Of a DNA stretch of 64,000 nt, positions 30,331-42,427 are shown piece by piece. Within the stretch, counting starts at the first letter, position 1. Each line of letters opens with the position of its first letter. This DNA is from Oegoconia quadripuncta. Taxonomy: Eukaryota > Arthropoda > Insecta > Lepidoptera > Autostichidae. The notes beneath the pieces were generated by a model, which was given only the letters and a program-made list of their open reading frames with translations, was not told the DNA's origin and searched no databases. The translations under genes and the position numbers were made by a program. The stretch is from NCBI GenBank assembly GCA_949316235.1, contig OX438758.1, forward strand, positions 11,069,731-11,133,730. The letters run 5' to 3'.

Positions 30331-31970
30331 TAGAAACATCCATATATCCAAATTGAAAACTAATCGCTTCAGCTTATACTATATAACCGAGGTATAAAGC
30401 TAGCCTCTTACGCACCGGAATGATTGTAATTAATTTGATAAATCGCAAGTGGCGTCGAGGCGTTCCAGCGATGAGTAATGGATGGAGCCAGTTTTGTGCC
30501 TTTTTGCGCCTTTTCGGTCCCATTGCCATGCCTTAATGCAGTGTTTTCGACTCCTTAATGCCTCGAAATTGTTTGGAATTTTAATATGGCCGATAGCCTT
30601 TGGTACTTATGCGGGGGTCAAAGCGGTCACCGCGGTCGTATGTTACAATTCGGTACAAAATTTATGGAGCATTATAATGGCACATGTATTCTGAAATTAC
30701 TGTACAATTTACATATTTTCTTTCCAAAACTTAACGTAGCGTTTGACTTAAGCAAATACGAAAATAATTCTAAGTTTTGAGACACATTTTTTTGGTTCGT
30801 TTTACCTGAATAATAGAATAAAGTGAACAGTCAACATCCCTTAAATGAGCCTTAAGTTTACAATGACGTCTTACCTTAATACACACAATGTTGATACAAC
30901 CCTAAATTTGGATCAGGTAAATTTTTTTTTCTATCTATAGCCGAACAAAGTTAACTTTGCGGTTGTCAAAGCTTTGTAGAAGTGTTAACGTATCGGGTTA
31001 AGATGCAAAATAGCTTTGGTAAAATTATCATAGGGGTTCGTCAGATTTTTTGCTGAAAAGTTTTACAATGTAACGGGCCTTGCACCAGGCGAGACGAGTA
31101 CTGTCGGCTTACAAAAACCTTTGCCATACTTATTTAGAACCTTGTGGTATTCTACGTTTGACTATCGACAAATGAAGTACATATCAACATGCTACTAATG
31201 ATATCTGTTAAAATCTGTAAAAAGAGCCTTTGACAAAAGAATTACGACATAATATCACAACCAATCCCGCTGTATATATCACAAATAGTACTGGAAAATT
31301 ATCATTATCTTATCACTATCAGTTTATACAGATTCATACATACCGAATATTATTGGTGAGATGTAGTAATTAAACGACAGGCATCCTTACAATTATTCGA
31401 TAAAGCTATTAATTACATTAAACTGGGCCGGTTTGCTGATATCGAATGGTGAATCCCAAGATGTGGTCAATCAGCGAGCATGTTAAAAGGCGAAGCGATT
31501 TGATCAAAAAGTATTTCAAATTCTACGTAGTCGAACGCAAATCAAGTATATAATCTAAATATAAGGTGTCCACGTACGGTTTATACATCACTGTTCGATT
31601 GCTATATTGTATGTTTAGTTTATCCAGAGTTACCTGTGCCACATGACATATGAAAGAAAGATAAAGCGGCACTCCAAACAAACTTTCAAGTCCAAATTTT
31701 CCGAAATGAATAAACCGATTCTAATGAAACTTTATGCTTATAAGCAGGATATTTTCAGTGATATTAATGATCCAACCGCTCCGCTTATGTACAATGTTTT
31801 ACCCCTGAGACCTAAGCCGGCTTTATAACTATTTGGACGACACTTGATAGAACACTCGACACCTCAGCTATGGGATAACACCGCAAATTGAAAGTCCCGT
31901 CAGTGTGATTATCGTATTGGGTTAGTTTAACTGAATCTGTACATAAGCTAAACAGATATATTATTTGGAA
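30331..31970. other. No supported feature
   Basis: Mostly unique sequence. Short ORFs at 30482-30694 and 30586-30780 overlap in different frames. 31640-31800 has a moderately open frame (61 aa) without domain features. Confidence 0.4.
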
Positions 31971-32158
31971 CTAGCTTATCACCCGCGGTTTCGCGTGCGT
32001 AGAATAACTTTATTGCGGATACGTTTAAGTTGATTATCTATGTTTTAATCCAGGATGTTCTACGTATACCTACCAAATTTCATTCAAATTCTTTCATCCG
32101 TTTCGCCGTGACTGAGCATCAAACAAACATCGAAATTTTCGTATTTATGAATTTAGAT
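31971..32158 (-). mobile_element. Lep1-like Helitron, reversed and diverged
   Basis: Starts CTAGCTTATCACCCGCGG, has TTTCGCGTGCG hairpin remains, AATTTCATTCAAATTC, CATCCGTTTCGCCGTGACTG and a degraded 5' end (TTTTCGTATTTATGAATTTAG). Confidence 0.65.
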
Positions 32159-32284
32159 TAGCAGATGATTGGTTGGAGGATTGTTATACCGAATTACATT
32201 TCATTAATTAGTCTGGGGTTCAAGATAGCAATAGAGTCATAGAGCACCGCCTATCTTCAATACACACCATGCAGTGCATCACTA

Positions 32285-32344
32285 TCGGGTTTACCCATTA
32301 GTAAACCCGACGACCGTCCCACTGTTGCATTCAACAGTGGGACG
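32285..32344. repeat. Two adjacent perfect hairpins, second site
   Basis: Hairpin 1: TCGGGTTTAC (32285-32294) with GTAAACCCGA (32301-32310), 6-base loop. Hairpin 2: CGTCCCACTGTTG (32315-32327) with CAACAGTGGGACG (32332-32344), loop CATT. The spacer is 4 bp. The layout resembles 29540-29643 although the sequences differ. Confidence 0.95.
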
Positions 32345-32783
32345 ACTTTGGAAGCGGGATCTGTCAGAATTTTCCCTTCAATTGTTAGTGTTTGTTAGAA
32401 TAAAATAAATTCATATATTGTCACAACATTGGTAACTATTTACCCAATGTGTTTGTGTGAAAAATATGTGTTATTGTAACATATATGTCAGGTGTTACAA
32501 TACAGGAGCTGGAAACGTATCCGAACGGTCGATTACTCCCACATACTCTACTGAACAAAGGCCATTTATTCTCTTGTTATCTACAAACAAAGTAAACAGC
32601 GAGGAAAAGAAACACCACGTGTATTTCTAAAGACGAGATTTCTAGAGCCGACGAAGTGAAGAAATAAGATTTCCGATACCTACCTATTCAGAGAAAAAGT
32701 TGGATTGAATTTATATTTACATACGTTGACACTGAAAATTAGATTTCTCAGAGAGATAGCTTGGAATAGCTTATAGTCACCTG

Positions 32784-32910
32784 CTCCCGCAGCATGACGT
32801 TTGGCGCGAGCGACATAGGAGTGAGAGAGTGTATATTTCGTTCAAGCGAACGAGCAGGACAAATATTATTTCGCGCGACATAAACGTTTATCGTGACTAT
32901 CATTCTAGTA
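32784..32910 (-). mobile_element. Reversed relative of the 7637-7763 MITE
   Basis: GTTCAAGCGAACGAGCAGGA, CAAAT and CGCGACATAAACGTTTATCG are the reverse complement of the interior of the 7.6-kb copy; GCAGCATGACG matches its terminus. The other terminus is not recognisable. Confidence 0.55.
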
Positions 32911-33972
32911 GTACAGCTTGAGCGTTCTAGCAATAGTCTTGTCAAGTAGTGCTAAGGGTAAAGTCAAGTAAAAGCTATGGAAATTTTACTTCGAGCGAGA
33001 CCTTTGTCCAGCAGTGGGTAAAACGGTGTATAAACGACTGCTCAACCATTAGGGGTTTACAGTGTCACTGTTGTTTGTAAGCAAGCGGCGAGGGAGGATG
33101 GAAATTCTTGGAGAGTCTTTTGTCTCTAAACTTAAGAATTAAAAGGGTCTACCTATATTTTCTCATTATTGTTGGGCTTAATAACAAGTACTTAACTTGA
33201 AACTGTATATTTGACGGTTTAACTCAAAATGCCACGTGGCTGTCGTTGAGTCATATTTCTTGCAAAATTAATGTGCCCAGAAGCCTCGTGGCACAGTCGC
33301 GATCGCTACTAGTCTTGGCTATTGTTGTTTTAAACTGGAGGCAGTCATTAAATCAAGCCAGTGGCATACAGAGGCGACTATAAAAGATTTACATATGGCC
33401 AATAATCTAATTTACCAGTCCCTGGGCCCGGGTGGTGGTCACAGCCCATACCCTCTCCTTGTGTTGATGATGAATAACGTATTCTACTAGAAATAAACTT
33501 TGTATTTGACAGATTCAATCAAAATGACACCTGGCAGATGTTGTGTCACATTTCGGACAAAATTTATATGCCACTGAATGTCAATGACCTTATGACGATC
33601 ATTTCCTATGAAGTCGTTACTACTTATTTATACGAGACACACATTTGACTTTATTGTTCTTTGATGTTTTAAGGGGACCAGGGTAAAGCACCTAGAGATT
33701 TCTTATGTACCTCATTTACAGGTGTAATCAGGTGATGTGACCTGAAGATAAGGAATTCTCTAAACTATGCTGGCGCTTTTTGCACAGCTCCGACACGCTA
33801 CTAGTTACTTCGGTATCCTGATCCCATATACACAGACTTACAATATGCATTTAGACTTTGACGTACCAGGAAACGTTTAGAAATTGATTACATTTTTTTA
33901 GCAAGTTTATTAGATTACGCATTTGTTTATAACTTATTTCATTTGGATTACAAGCAATATTTATATTTTAGC
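32911..33972. other. No supported feature
   Basis: 33190-33260 and 33490-33590 resemble each other (ACTGTATATTTGACGGTTTA / CTTTGTATTTGACAGATTCA, then AATGCCACGTGGC / AATGACACCTGGC). This is a weak, ~300-bp-spaced duplication, otherwise unassigned. Confidence 0.35.
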
Positions 33973-34225
33973 TTGACGACCTGTCGGTTAGAAACTCTGA
34001 CCACTATACCAACAGGTCGCGGGTTCGAATGCCGCTAGGGCCATATGTTTGTGTGATGAATACGGACATGTGTTATGGATGTTGTCATATATAATAAGTA
34101 TTTATTTTCAAAAAAATTATTTATGTAGTATATCAACCATCTGGCATCCACAACACAAGCCTATAGTTGCTTACTGTGGAACTAGATGGCGCTGTGTGTA
34201 TGTCCAAGTATATTTATTTATAACA
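33973..34225 (+). mobile_element. SINE family B
   Basis: tRNA-like head (GACGACCTGTCGGTTAGAAA, GGTCGCGGGTTCGAATGCCG) with an intact B box, then TATGTTTGTGTGATGAATAC, ATCAACCATCTGGCATCC, GGAACTAGATGGCGCTGTGT and a (TTTA)n tail. The A-box part is shortened compared with the 52.7-kb copy. Confidence 0.85.
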
Positions 34226-34287
34226 GTGCATGTACTAACTCCAAAAGAGGCCTAAACATCGTCACTGTCTATGTATATTAATGTTTG

Positions 34288-34555
34288 GTTATCATCAGAT
34301 CAGCCACAGGACGTCCACTGATAAACATAGGCCCCATAGAATTCCAGAGTGACCGGTTGGAAGCGGCCTGCATCTATCGATTTCCCGCGACCTTCATAAG
34401 GTCGTCTGTCCACCTTGTGAGTGGACTGTCTACGTTGGGCTTGCCGGTGCGTGGTCTCCGCTCGAGAACGTTAATGCCCCACTGGCCCAAGGGTATGTCA
34501 GTAACCTTCGTTCACCTACGGATTTCTTAATTCCTGATTCGATACGTGATGTTTT
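34288..34555 (-). mobile_element. 3' end of the QQWTSCG-type LINE, best copy, reversed
   Basis: ATCAGCCACAGGACGTCCAC, CATAGGCCCCATAG, GACCGGTTGGAAGCGGCCTG, TTTCCCGCGACC, GTCGTCTGTCCACCTTGTGA, GTGCGTGGTCTCCGCTCGAG. The longest and least diverged of the reversed copies. The 34285-34530 ORF on plus is antisense noise. Confidence 0.75.
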
Positions 34556-34573
34556 GTCTATTAATATTTATTA

Positions 34574-34830
34574 TGTCGACCTGTTTGCTGTAGTGGTTAG
34601 AAACTCTGACCACAATACCAAAAGGTCGCGGGTTCGAATCCCGCTAGGGGCATATGATTGTATGATGAGTACGGACACGAGTAGCCGAATTATGGATGTT
34701 AAGTATTTATTTACAAAAAAAAAAATGTATTTGTGTAGTACCGATATCGACCACCTGGTATCAACAACACAAGCTTAGTGGCTTACTGTGGAAGATGGCG
34801 TTGTGTGTATGTCCAAGGATTGTCCAAGGA
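34574..34830 (+). mobile_element. SINE family B, second nearby copy
   Basis: GACCTGTTTGCTGTAGTGGT, then GGTCGCGGGTTCGAATCCCG, GTACGGACACGAGTAGCCGA, an A11 run, CCACCTGGTATCAACAACAC and GATGGCGTTGTGTGTATG. Same orientation as the copy 600 bp upstream; they differ enough to be separate insertions. Confidence 0.85.
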
Positions 34831-35259
34831 TACTATAAGTGCAATTTATATGCGCCTCCTTCTGGAGCTGTACGAACGACCAGCGTTTGCTCCGGGCAAT
34901 TCCTCAGTATATCGTTAATTATTTTTTTTACATAAAAAAAAATTGTGTGTGTTTTAATTTAACTGCGTTAAATTCGCATTGGTCTATGTGCGGCCGTGAT
35001 CCAATGTGGCTATCGTATATATTTCACATTTTAAGTAACTGTTAAAGTACTTTACATACGATATATTGAAAGAGTCGTTATAGTCATGTCATGAAAATGA
35101 GGTCGAATGACTCGTATTTTATAATCAAGATATAAAAAAAGTCGCGTTCGTTAGTTGGCAGTTGAAAAACGTTGCCATGACATCACTTTGTGGCCTTCAA
35201 ATTTTATTCGGTAGTAATATCGAATGTTACAAACGCAAGTGTATGTTTAGCTACTTTAT
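34831..35259. other. No supported feature
   Basis: Unique sequence between the SINE and the tandem array. The short overlapping ORFs here are chance. Confidence 0.4.
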
Positions 35260-36130
35260 AAGATATTCTCCACACAAATATTTAAAATTTCCGGACATAA
35301 ATATAATTTTATTTTTAATGTTATAAATCGTATTTATAAATAACTAAATCACATTATTATTAGAACTTATACCAATAATAAAATCACTTGTCTAGTAATT
35401 ACTTACAATGCAATAAATACTTTGAGGTTGAGTTTACACATAATCAATCAGTGTATGATTAAATTTTACAAGACACACAAATATTTGAAATTTTCATAAG
35501 TATATATAATAAAATTTTATTCTTATAAAAGAGCTACACATTATGTAGTTTATTAATTTAACAATCTGATATTTATAGGCCAAATCGTATATTGTCAAAT
35601 AAATCACATTATTATTAGAACTTTATATTTATGAAATGAAATGAAATAATTTATTGTCAATTGAGTATCAAGTATCAAAACAACGGGAGTTGAGTATGAT
35701 ACAGGTACGAGAAATGACTCGTCAAGACACAGGTAGCTGACAAGAGGGGTTATCATAAAAACAAGAGATAAAAGTCCTAAGATATCAGTATCCACTGTAT
35801 ATATTATTACCAATAAGCACTGTATAAGTTCCAAGTTCCATAGGACTTAATTCCCTATAATCAATAATAATCAAAGCAATTTACAAGTTGTCTAGTAATT
35901 ACGCAAAATCAATTAATAAAAATCTTTTCTACACAAATCTTAAAAATTTCAGGAAATAAATATAATTTTATTCTTAGTCTTATAAAAGAGACATGAAAAA
36001 TGTAATGTCTACACATGTAATTTAGAAATCTGATATTTTTTGTAAAATTTGTACGAAACCCGTATTTTGTCAAATAAATCACATTATTATTAGCAATAAC
36101 CACTGTATAAGTTCCGTTATATAGTAATTA
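35260..36130 (+). repeat. Degenerate tandem array, three units, with an inserted LINE end
   Basis: AAATCACATTATTATTAG occurs at 35346, 35601 and 36076. Around each lie matching blocks: CACACAAATATTTRAAATTT, ATAAATATAATTTTATTCTT, GTCTAGTAATTAC, CACTGTATAAGTTCC. Unit spacing is 255 bp, and 475 bp where an extra ~180 bp interrupts the second unit. Confidence 0.7.
35632..35812 (-). mobile_element. LINE 3' end inserted in the tandem array
   Basis: Reversed: the tail GAAATGAAATGAAATAATTT at 35635, then ATTGTCAATTGAGTATC and unique 3'-UTR sequence to about 35810, after which the array unit resumes (CCAATAAGCACTGTATAAG). The 35604-35834 ORF spans it and is not a gene. Confidence 0.55.
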
Positions 36131-39100
36131 ATTCCCCATGATCAATCCAAAAGCTATATGTTAACTAAAAACTACCAAAAGAAGGTAAAATTAATTAAAG
36201 GCAACACTCACCATAGCAGTCCAAATCCGTTCATTTACAAAAAGTCAGTCTTCTTTATCCGTAATAAAAATAAAAATTTAGAGCACACAAACCTAAAATA
36301 CGAAATAGGCACACGTTTATATTACTAAGTTCAAAAACATTAACTAGCGAGTACTAAATTTGGACACAATGACTAGAATACAAATGAGCGAAGGAATACA
36401 ACCGCTCGCGCCGACGGTTGGATCATAACTGAATGTGTAGATGTAGGGGTCAAGTTTTCGAAAAAAGGACGAATGCAGGCAAAGGCACCCGAGGGCCCAT
36501 ACGTTACGGACGAGATGGCTATAACAAAAAGAACCCTAAATATTATCCTCCCAACAGGTTCCCAAATATTTCAATATATTGTGGATTTTGTTGTTTTTAT
36601 TAATTCGAAACATTCTGGCACCTAATTATTTACAGAAGATTTTATCGTGTAATGAATGGCATAATGATTAATGACAATTTTAAAGTTAATGATCTCGGTT
36701 AGATATCTAAATTGTAGAAAAAAATAAAAAAAAGCCTATAAAAAGTTCTGTTTTTGCACTCTTCACATTCAAGTTTTCAAGGAGATCGGCCTCCGTTCAA
36801 TGTACTCCAATTAAAATAATAAAAAGGTGTAACTTGTTTTACGTCAATGCCTATAAATACTGCGATGTTTATTTAAAAAGTAATTTTCCTGTAACCAAAA
36901 AAAAGTAAATGCAATTTACAACACAGTTGCAAGTTTCTATCTTTTTTTAAAATGATAATGAGCGTTTATGATATTCAACAGTTTATTAACACCTTATTAA
37001 TTAACTGAGTTCCAGCTTGAAAAGTTAAGTTTTCAAAATTATTGAAAGATAGAAGCATTATCAAATCTTTAGACGAATATTTTTAGATATTTATATTACA
37101 AATTAACAAGTTACTAAAGTAATTTCAAAACTATTTGGGAAACATGCGTTGCGTGTTCAAGTAACAAATTCGAATTAACTCTTCACAGGCGGCATCAGGG
37201 GAACAGTGTTGTTAATAAGTGAAGTTTGGGAACCTCTGGCAGTGGGATTCAAGTTTCGCAGCTGCCCCGACCCCACCGCGCGTTGTGCGTGTGTTTGGGG
37301 CCACCAATGTGTGCATGTCTATATTATACCTTTGTAAGGGTGCATGGTAATTATTGATTTTTTGCATTCAGATTAATTGATTCCGTCTTTTTTGATGTAA
37401 AAACGGTGCGGGGAACTGGTTCTCTTTGTTCGAAACTCTAAATGAACTAAATTATTGTTGTTCTTACATAAAATATTACTCGTTAAATTCAATGGAATTT
37501 GGGAATCGTTAGGTTGTTATTATATCATTTTTTGTGCGGTTTAATAAATTGTAAATGATGTTGATTTACAAATAAATGTAAATTTTTTTATGAAGCGAAA
37601 ATTATTTTGCAATTGCCTGAGGACTGCAAATAAGGTAAAACGATTCCAATAAGAACATGCAACTAAAATAAATCTTTATTTATTCATCTTCCAAATTTTT
37701 TCCCCTGCATCCGCTACTCAAGATGGCAAAAACATGTTTGAAAATGCGGCAACATCAAAACAAGTCGATGGATGCTGTTATAAAAAACTAAAATATTCCA
37801 CAATGAATGAACGGTTACCACTTACATGTGTTTTTTATTAAATAACTTTACTTACAACTTGAAATGACTGTTCAGGTCACTGCCCACCCAGAATCCCAAT
37901 ATTTAAGCTAGATATGATAGAGATAATAGTATAGATGCATTGCATGAACGTTTAAAATACTTACGTTACGCGTACAAATTTATTATGGATACCGGTGAAG
38001 CGTTTTTGGAAACGGAATCGCAAGTTTGACACTTTCTTGTCTAGGCCAGCAAGGCCGTGATCGCATCAAGAATCTAGCCTCAAAAAAGTATTACAAGCAT
38101 TCTTGCATATAAAGCGTACTTACCACTGAGGTATGATGTTGCAGCCATAGATAGCTCAGTGGCCCTCGCTGTAGTCTCCAGGCTAGCCCGTCGTAAATAA
38201 AGTTAAGATAGGATTTAATTTTATAGATAAACTAGTATTGCGCCAGAGGCTTCGGCTCGGTGAAATTACTTTAGCACAGACTTTTTTAAGGTGAAAGTGA
38301 AACTGTGATATACAGACAGGGTTACTTTTCGTTACAGGTTTACTTTATATATTAGTGTGGAGAATGCGTGTGTATGATTATGTGCAAGACACACAAAGTT
38401 TTGTGCTTGGTAAGGTTTTTAATACAAATAAAAAAGCTATGTTTGAGCTGCAAGTGCGACAACCTTAAACAAACGTTAAATAAGTATTAGGTCCTTAATG
38501 ATTGATTATGGGAAGCACATGAAAAGAGCTCTGTTCAATTTTTTTTTATAATGTGATTTAGCCAAGAAATTAAAAAAACATTTCATGTGAAATCTTGAAA
38601 TAATATTCCATTTTCCAATTAAAAAACAAATTTGGATATAGCTTTGAAAATCGCAGTAATTGGTACATATGATTAACGAAGAAAAAAAACTCCAATTTCA
38701 TAGGTAAAGACCCAATATGTCTAACCTTCGTTTAATTTTTAAAATAATTTTATTTTTTGACATTGCCAATGTCTATGTTAATATAAGACCATAACTATAA
38801 TTACCACGTGTTCTATTCGTATATTTCTATATAATTGTGAAATAAGTAGGTATACGTATAAGAAGTTATCATTGCCGGAAATAGTATACGATCAGTGCTA
38901 ATTGATCAGTTTCCATGTAACATTAATAAATAGATAATAAACCATGTGCGTCATGACTGTATTCAATCAACAGGTTGTAATTATTAGTATATAGGTAGGT
39001 ACAAAATTGAAATAGCTAGTAGCATTCTGGGAATAAAAAATATAATTTTTAAACCTCGATTTAAAAAAGAGGAATGCTATAAGTTTAAATGTCTATTTCT

Positions 39101-39154
39101 ACACAGAAAAACATCCAGATGATACAAATCAGTCTGTTGCTTTGTAGCGTCTCA
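36131..39154. other. Mostly unique DNA, no gene recognised
   Basis: Longest stretch here without recognised repeats. 37190-37320 is GC-richer (CCCCGACCCCACCGCGCGTT) and may be a regulatory or exon remnant; no long ORF crosses it. 38145-38200 has moderate GC but no motif I can name. Confidence 0.4.
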
Positions 39155-39235
39155 GTCAGTATCCATAATACAAGCCTAGTTGCTTAGTGTGGAACTAGAT
39201 GGCCCTGTGTATGTCCTAGGATATTTATTTATTTT
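39155..39235 (+). repeat. SINE family B 3' end
   Basis: AGTATCCATAATACAAGCCT, AGTTGCTTAGTGTGGAACTA, GATGGCCCTGTGTATG, then TATTTATTTATT. Confidence 0.8.
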
Positions 39236-39299
39236 GGGTTATAAAACAATTCTTGCATAGGTATTAAACAAAATGCTTAGTTTAAACGCATAGTTTTGA

Positions 39300-39430
39300 T
39301 TATTCAATCAATCAATCAAATACGCTTTATTGTTTAATTAACAAGGTACATTTAAATATCTTAAAAACTACAAATTAGGCGGTCTTATCGGTAACAGCGA
39401 TCTCTTCCAGGCAAACCTATCGTCACGTCA
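39300..39430 (-). mobile_element. LINE 3' end with (TGAT)n tail, copy 1
   Basis: Reversed: ATCAATCAATCAAATACGCT, TTATTG, then ACTACAAATTAGGCGG, TTATCGGTAACAGCGATCTC and TTCCAGGCAAACCTATC. AATAAAGCG precedes the tail on the coding strand. Nearly the same sequence lies at 42428-42560. Confidence 0.8.
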
Positions 39431-39559
39431 GATGATTATTGTCATGTCGTTGCGAGTATTATACAACTTAAAATTTACTTAAAATTTAAATTTATAAAAA
39501 CCATCATGTTTCAGAAATATATTAAGGTTGATAAAAAACAACATTGCTTTTATTTAAAA

Positions 39560-39650
39560 TTCCACCTTCCACCTTCGACCTCATCTTCACTTAACATCAG
39601 GCGTAATTGAGATCAAGTACCAACCCGTTGTGCATAAAAAAAAATTACGC
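39560..39650 (+). repeat. SINE family A 3' end
   Basis: CCACCTTCGACCTCATCTTC, ACTTAACATCAGGCGTAATT, CCAACCCGTTGTGCATAAAA. Confidence 0.8.
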
Positions 39651-40207
39651 TTTGACAGTTATGGGTATCACTCAATTTTCAGTCACATCACAAAACTTCT
39701 AACGCTAACAATAGTAAGCTTACCTACTTTACGCAAAATTTCTGCTGATAATAGATAACAGTAGGAACCTAGGTCATGTTTAAAACATTCAAAGGCAAAC
39801 ATCTGTTTTTAACAAAATGACTTAAATATCAAATGAAACCCGCAGACCACCGGAGCCAAGCCCCAGTGAATGAACACATGGTGCATACAAAATAAAATGC
39901 AAGCTGACACACGCACAATGTTGAGGTAGGCCGGATGCTCTAGCAATTACTTGTAAATACCTAAACAACTGTTTCAATATCGCACTCGGTTCAACGGCCC
40001 GGTGAATGACCTTCCGTCAGATGACGTCGCTTCATTTTTATGAAGGTGATGCATTATGATTCATGGAAATGTGTATTATTTGTGTATGTGTGATGAAACG
40101 TTGACCTGACGTTTTGATTGCTGATGGAATTCAACTCTTGATTAAAGGTAAACGATATTGTCAGTTTCCATATAAATGGTAATGGACGACATGTATAAAA
40201 TTTGGCG
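39651..40207. other. No supported feature
   Basis: Unique sequence of average composition. Confidence 0.4.
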
Positions 40208-40462
40208 ATCTAACTAATATTATAAAAGATTTCGGTATCTAACTAAAATTATAAATGCGAAAGTTTCGATGTTTGCTTGTTGCTCAATCACGGCTAAAAC
40301 GATTTAGATGAAATTTGGTTTATACGTAGGTAAAATATACCTTGGATTAGACATAGGATACTTTTTAGCCCGATAAAGTGAGTAGTTCTCGCAGGATAAA
40401 GAAATTAAATATATCCGCGATAAAGCTATTCCACGCAGACGAAGCTGCGGGCGGAAAGCTAG
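40208..40462 (+). mobile_element. Lep1-like Helitron with duplicated 5' end
   Basis: ATCTAACTAATATTATAAA at 40208 and ATCTAACTAAAATTATAAAT at 40237 give a 29-bp tandem copy of the 5' end. The core ATTTAGATGAAATTTGGTTT and a perfect 3' hairpin CGCAGACGAAGCTGCG precede CTAG at 40459-40462, followed by T. This is the best preserved 3' end in the window. Confidence 0.75.
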
Positions 40463-40899
40463 TTTTATATAAACAGTTATTTTACGGCAAATTGATAGGA
40501 ATAATCACAATTAAAATTTAGAACCTAGGAACTGTCAGATAAATATTTTTCAGTCTTTCATCATCGTAAAATTCAAGAAAAGGAACATAATGTGCGAAAA
40601 TTTTTCGTAAAATTTTTAATTTATGAGCGTGATTCTTTTCTACCGATTCAAGAATAGTACCCCTGTTCTTTAATCGATTTCGAGGAGAGTAGTGTTCAAA
40701 TAACAATTATCAGTAATGTAGGTCTGTTGCTATTACTAGTTGCTATGTTATAGTAATCCAGTTATATATATCACTGATCTATAATGTAATCTTATTGTTA
40801 CATAGTTTTTATTTTGTATAATAACATGTTGAGCACTTTCTTATCTCTGAAAAAAAAATAATTGAAATAAATTCTAAGGAGCGGCAATTATGTTTACTA
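40463..40899. other. No supported feature
   Basis: AT-rich spacer between two Helitrons; the 40518-40706 ORF has no domain. Confidence 0.4.
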
Positions 40900-41100
40900 C
40901 TAGTATTTATCCGCAGCTTCGCCCGCTTGGAAAATGTTTTGTATAATTTCGTTCATATTTATTCTTTGTTTATCCATTGGAACTATTTATCGTTTTAAAC
41001 TATCGTATGTCATATTACAAGTCAGACTTGTGTTCCAAATTTTATCCAATTCTGTATATCCATCTCCGTATATCCAAAAGTATCCCATTTATAATATTAG
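40900..41100 (-). mobile_element. Lep1-like Helitron, reversed
   Basis: CTAGTATTTATCCGCAGCTTCGCCCGC (CTAG and 3' hairpin remains) to CCCATTTATAATATTAG at the 5' end; the interior has diverged. The ORF 40934-41194 runs through it. Confidence 0.65.
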
Positions 41101-41274
41101 TTGGACTTTTAACAAAAATTATTTTAAACTAAGTTTAAAACTGACGTACAGGCAGCTCCTGTTCAGAGTACCAATTATTACACTTTTTTTTTAAAGAAGC
41201 ATGGCCTTCTCGACCTTTTAACTATATTTGTATAAAAAATTAAGTCGTTCTACAGCTCCTGACGTAACGGAAGG

Positions 41275-41437
41275 TTAAACGAACAAACACACTTTCGCAT
41301 TTATTGTTAAGTGTAACTATGATAATTATGTAGATGTAATGTTAGTTCGACTTTGTTCATCCGTTCGCGGTGATTGAGAAACAAACAAACAAACAAACAA
41401 ACAAACAAACAAACTTTCGCATTTATAATATTAGAAA
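41275..41437 (-). mobile_element. Lep1-like Helitron 5' portions with (CAAA)n
   Basis: Two CTTTCGCATTTAT segments (41291 and 41414) with TTCATCCGTTCGCGGTGATT between them and a pure (CAAA)n run at 41382-41412. The full 5' end TTTATAATATTAG closes it. A second partial 5' end suggests another end duplication or a truncated neighbour. Confidence 0.6.
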
Positions 41438-41817
41438 AAGTATTAACTAAAAATTCAAATAAGCTGGTGCTACTTTGAAACCTTGAATTCACTGCTTTTA
41501 ATTTATTTGATGTTTTAAATAAAAACTTTTAAAAAACAATAATGCATGCGTCCAGTACAACAAACAATAGTTTAAAAACGAGCGATTAAAAGATCGACCA
41601 CCAGGATCTCATTATCGCCCACATTGGCGACAAGGCTAACACGCAAACCACATTCACTTCCGTACAGCGTGCAAGTGAATTTACATTTATTTATTTATAT
41701 ATATATATTCTGCCTTACAATGTGGATTATTGTCTTACATGTCGTTTTAAAGTCGTTTACTGTCGAGCCGCGACGAGACCGCCTGATCATGTTTGGACGC
41801 CTTAAGTTCAAACTTTG

Positions 41818-42050
41818 CTACAGGGTGAAATTTAATTCGGGTAATTCCTGTTTAGTGATTACTCTGATCCTGATTACGAACTACTTTCCACTAGGAACCA
41901 TAGCCGAAAATTGTAGTTGTTTTGTTGTTGTACTTCCATACCTACTAAGTTAGTTTTAGAACGGGTTACTTTGTATGAATAATCGAAATTTTTTTGATAA
42001 AATTCGACTATGGTTCCTTGGGGAAAGTTATTAGTAATCAAGAGTGTCGT
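41818..42050. mobile_element. Fold-back element related to 6793-6930
   Basis: Arms: TTTCCACTAGGAACCATAGC near 41884 and GACTATGGTTCCTTGGGGAA near 42007 are inverted, and the similarity extends ~40 bp on each side. CTACAGGGTGAAATTTAATT at the left matches the start of the 6.8-kb copy. The ORF 41624-41953 crosses the left half and is not called. Confidence 0.55.
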
Positions 42051-42427
42051 CACCAGTTAATGTAAATTACACGAAAACAAATTCAACCTGTATATACGCA
42101 AAGCCCTACCTCAGCTATATTTAAATTAACTAAAGAAGCGGTCGAACTAGGGAGGCGACATCTGTAGACAGAAAATGTTAACTTCGGAGCGCAAATACAG
42201 CAGTCTTTTTAACATGACATCTCAACCACACGGAATACAACAATGCAATAGAATAACGTTGTGCAAATTGTTAATTTGATGTCAAAAATTTGTGAAACAA
42301 CCGACTTCTATGTGACTCTACCTCCGGAGTGTGCCCTTTTATGGAACCTGTCATATTACTGAAAATACAACTAGACAGAACTTACATGAGAATAATTGAA
42401 TCATCAAAATTGTCAAAATAACAGACT

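Noticed and set aside
41382..41412. Regular CAAA repeats considered as a CRISPR-like or structured array
   Set aside because: A simple microsatellite inside a Helitron copy, with no spacers.
41624..41953. 109-aa plus ORF with hydrophobic stretches
   Set aside because: Runs into the fold-back element at 41818-42050 and has no coherent domain.
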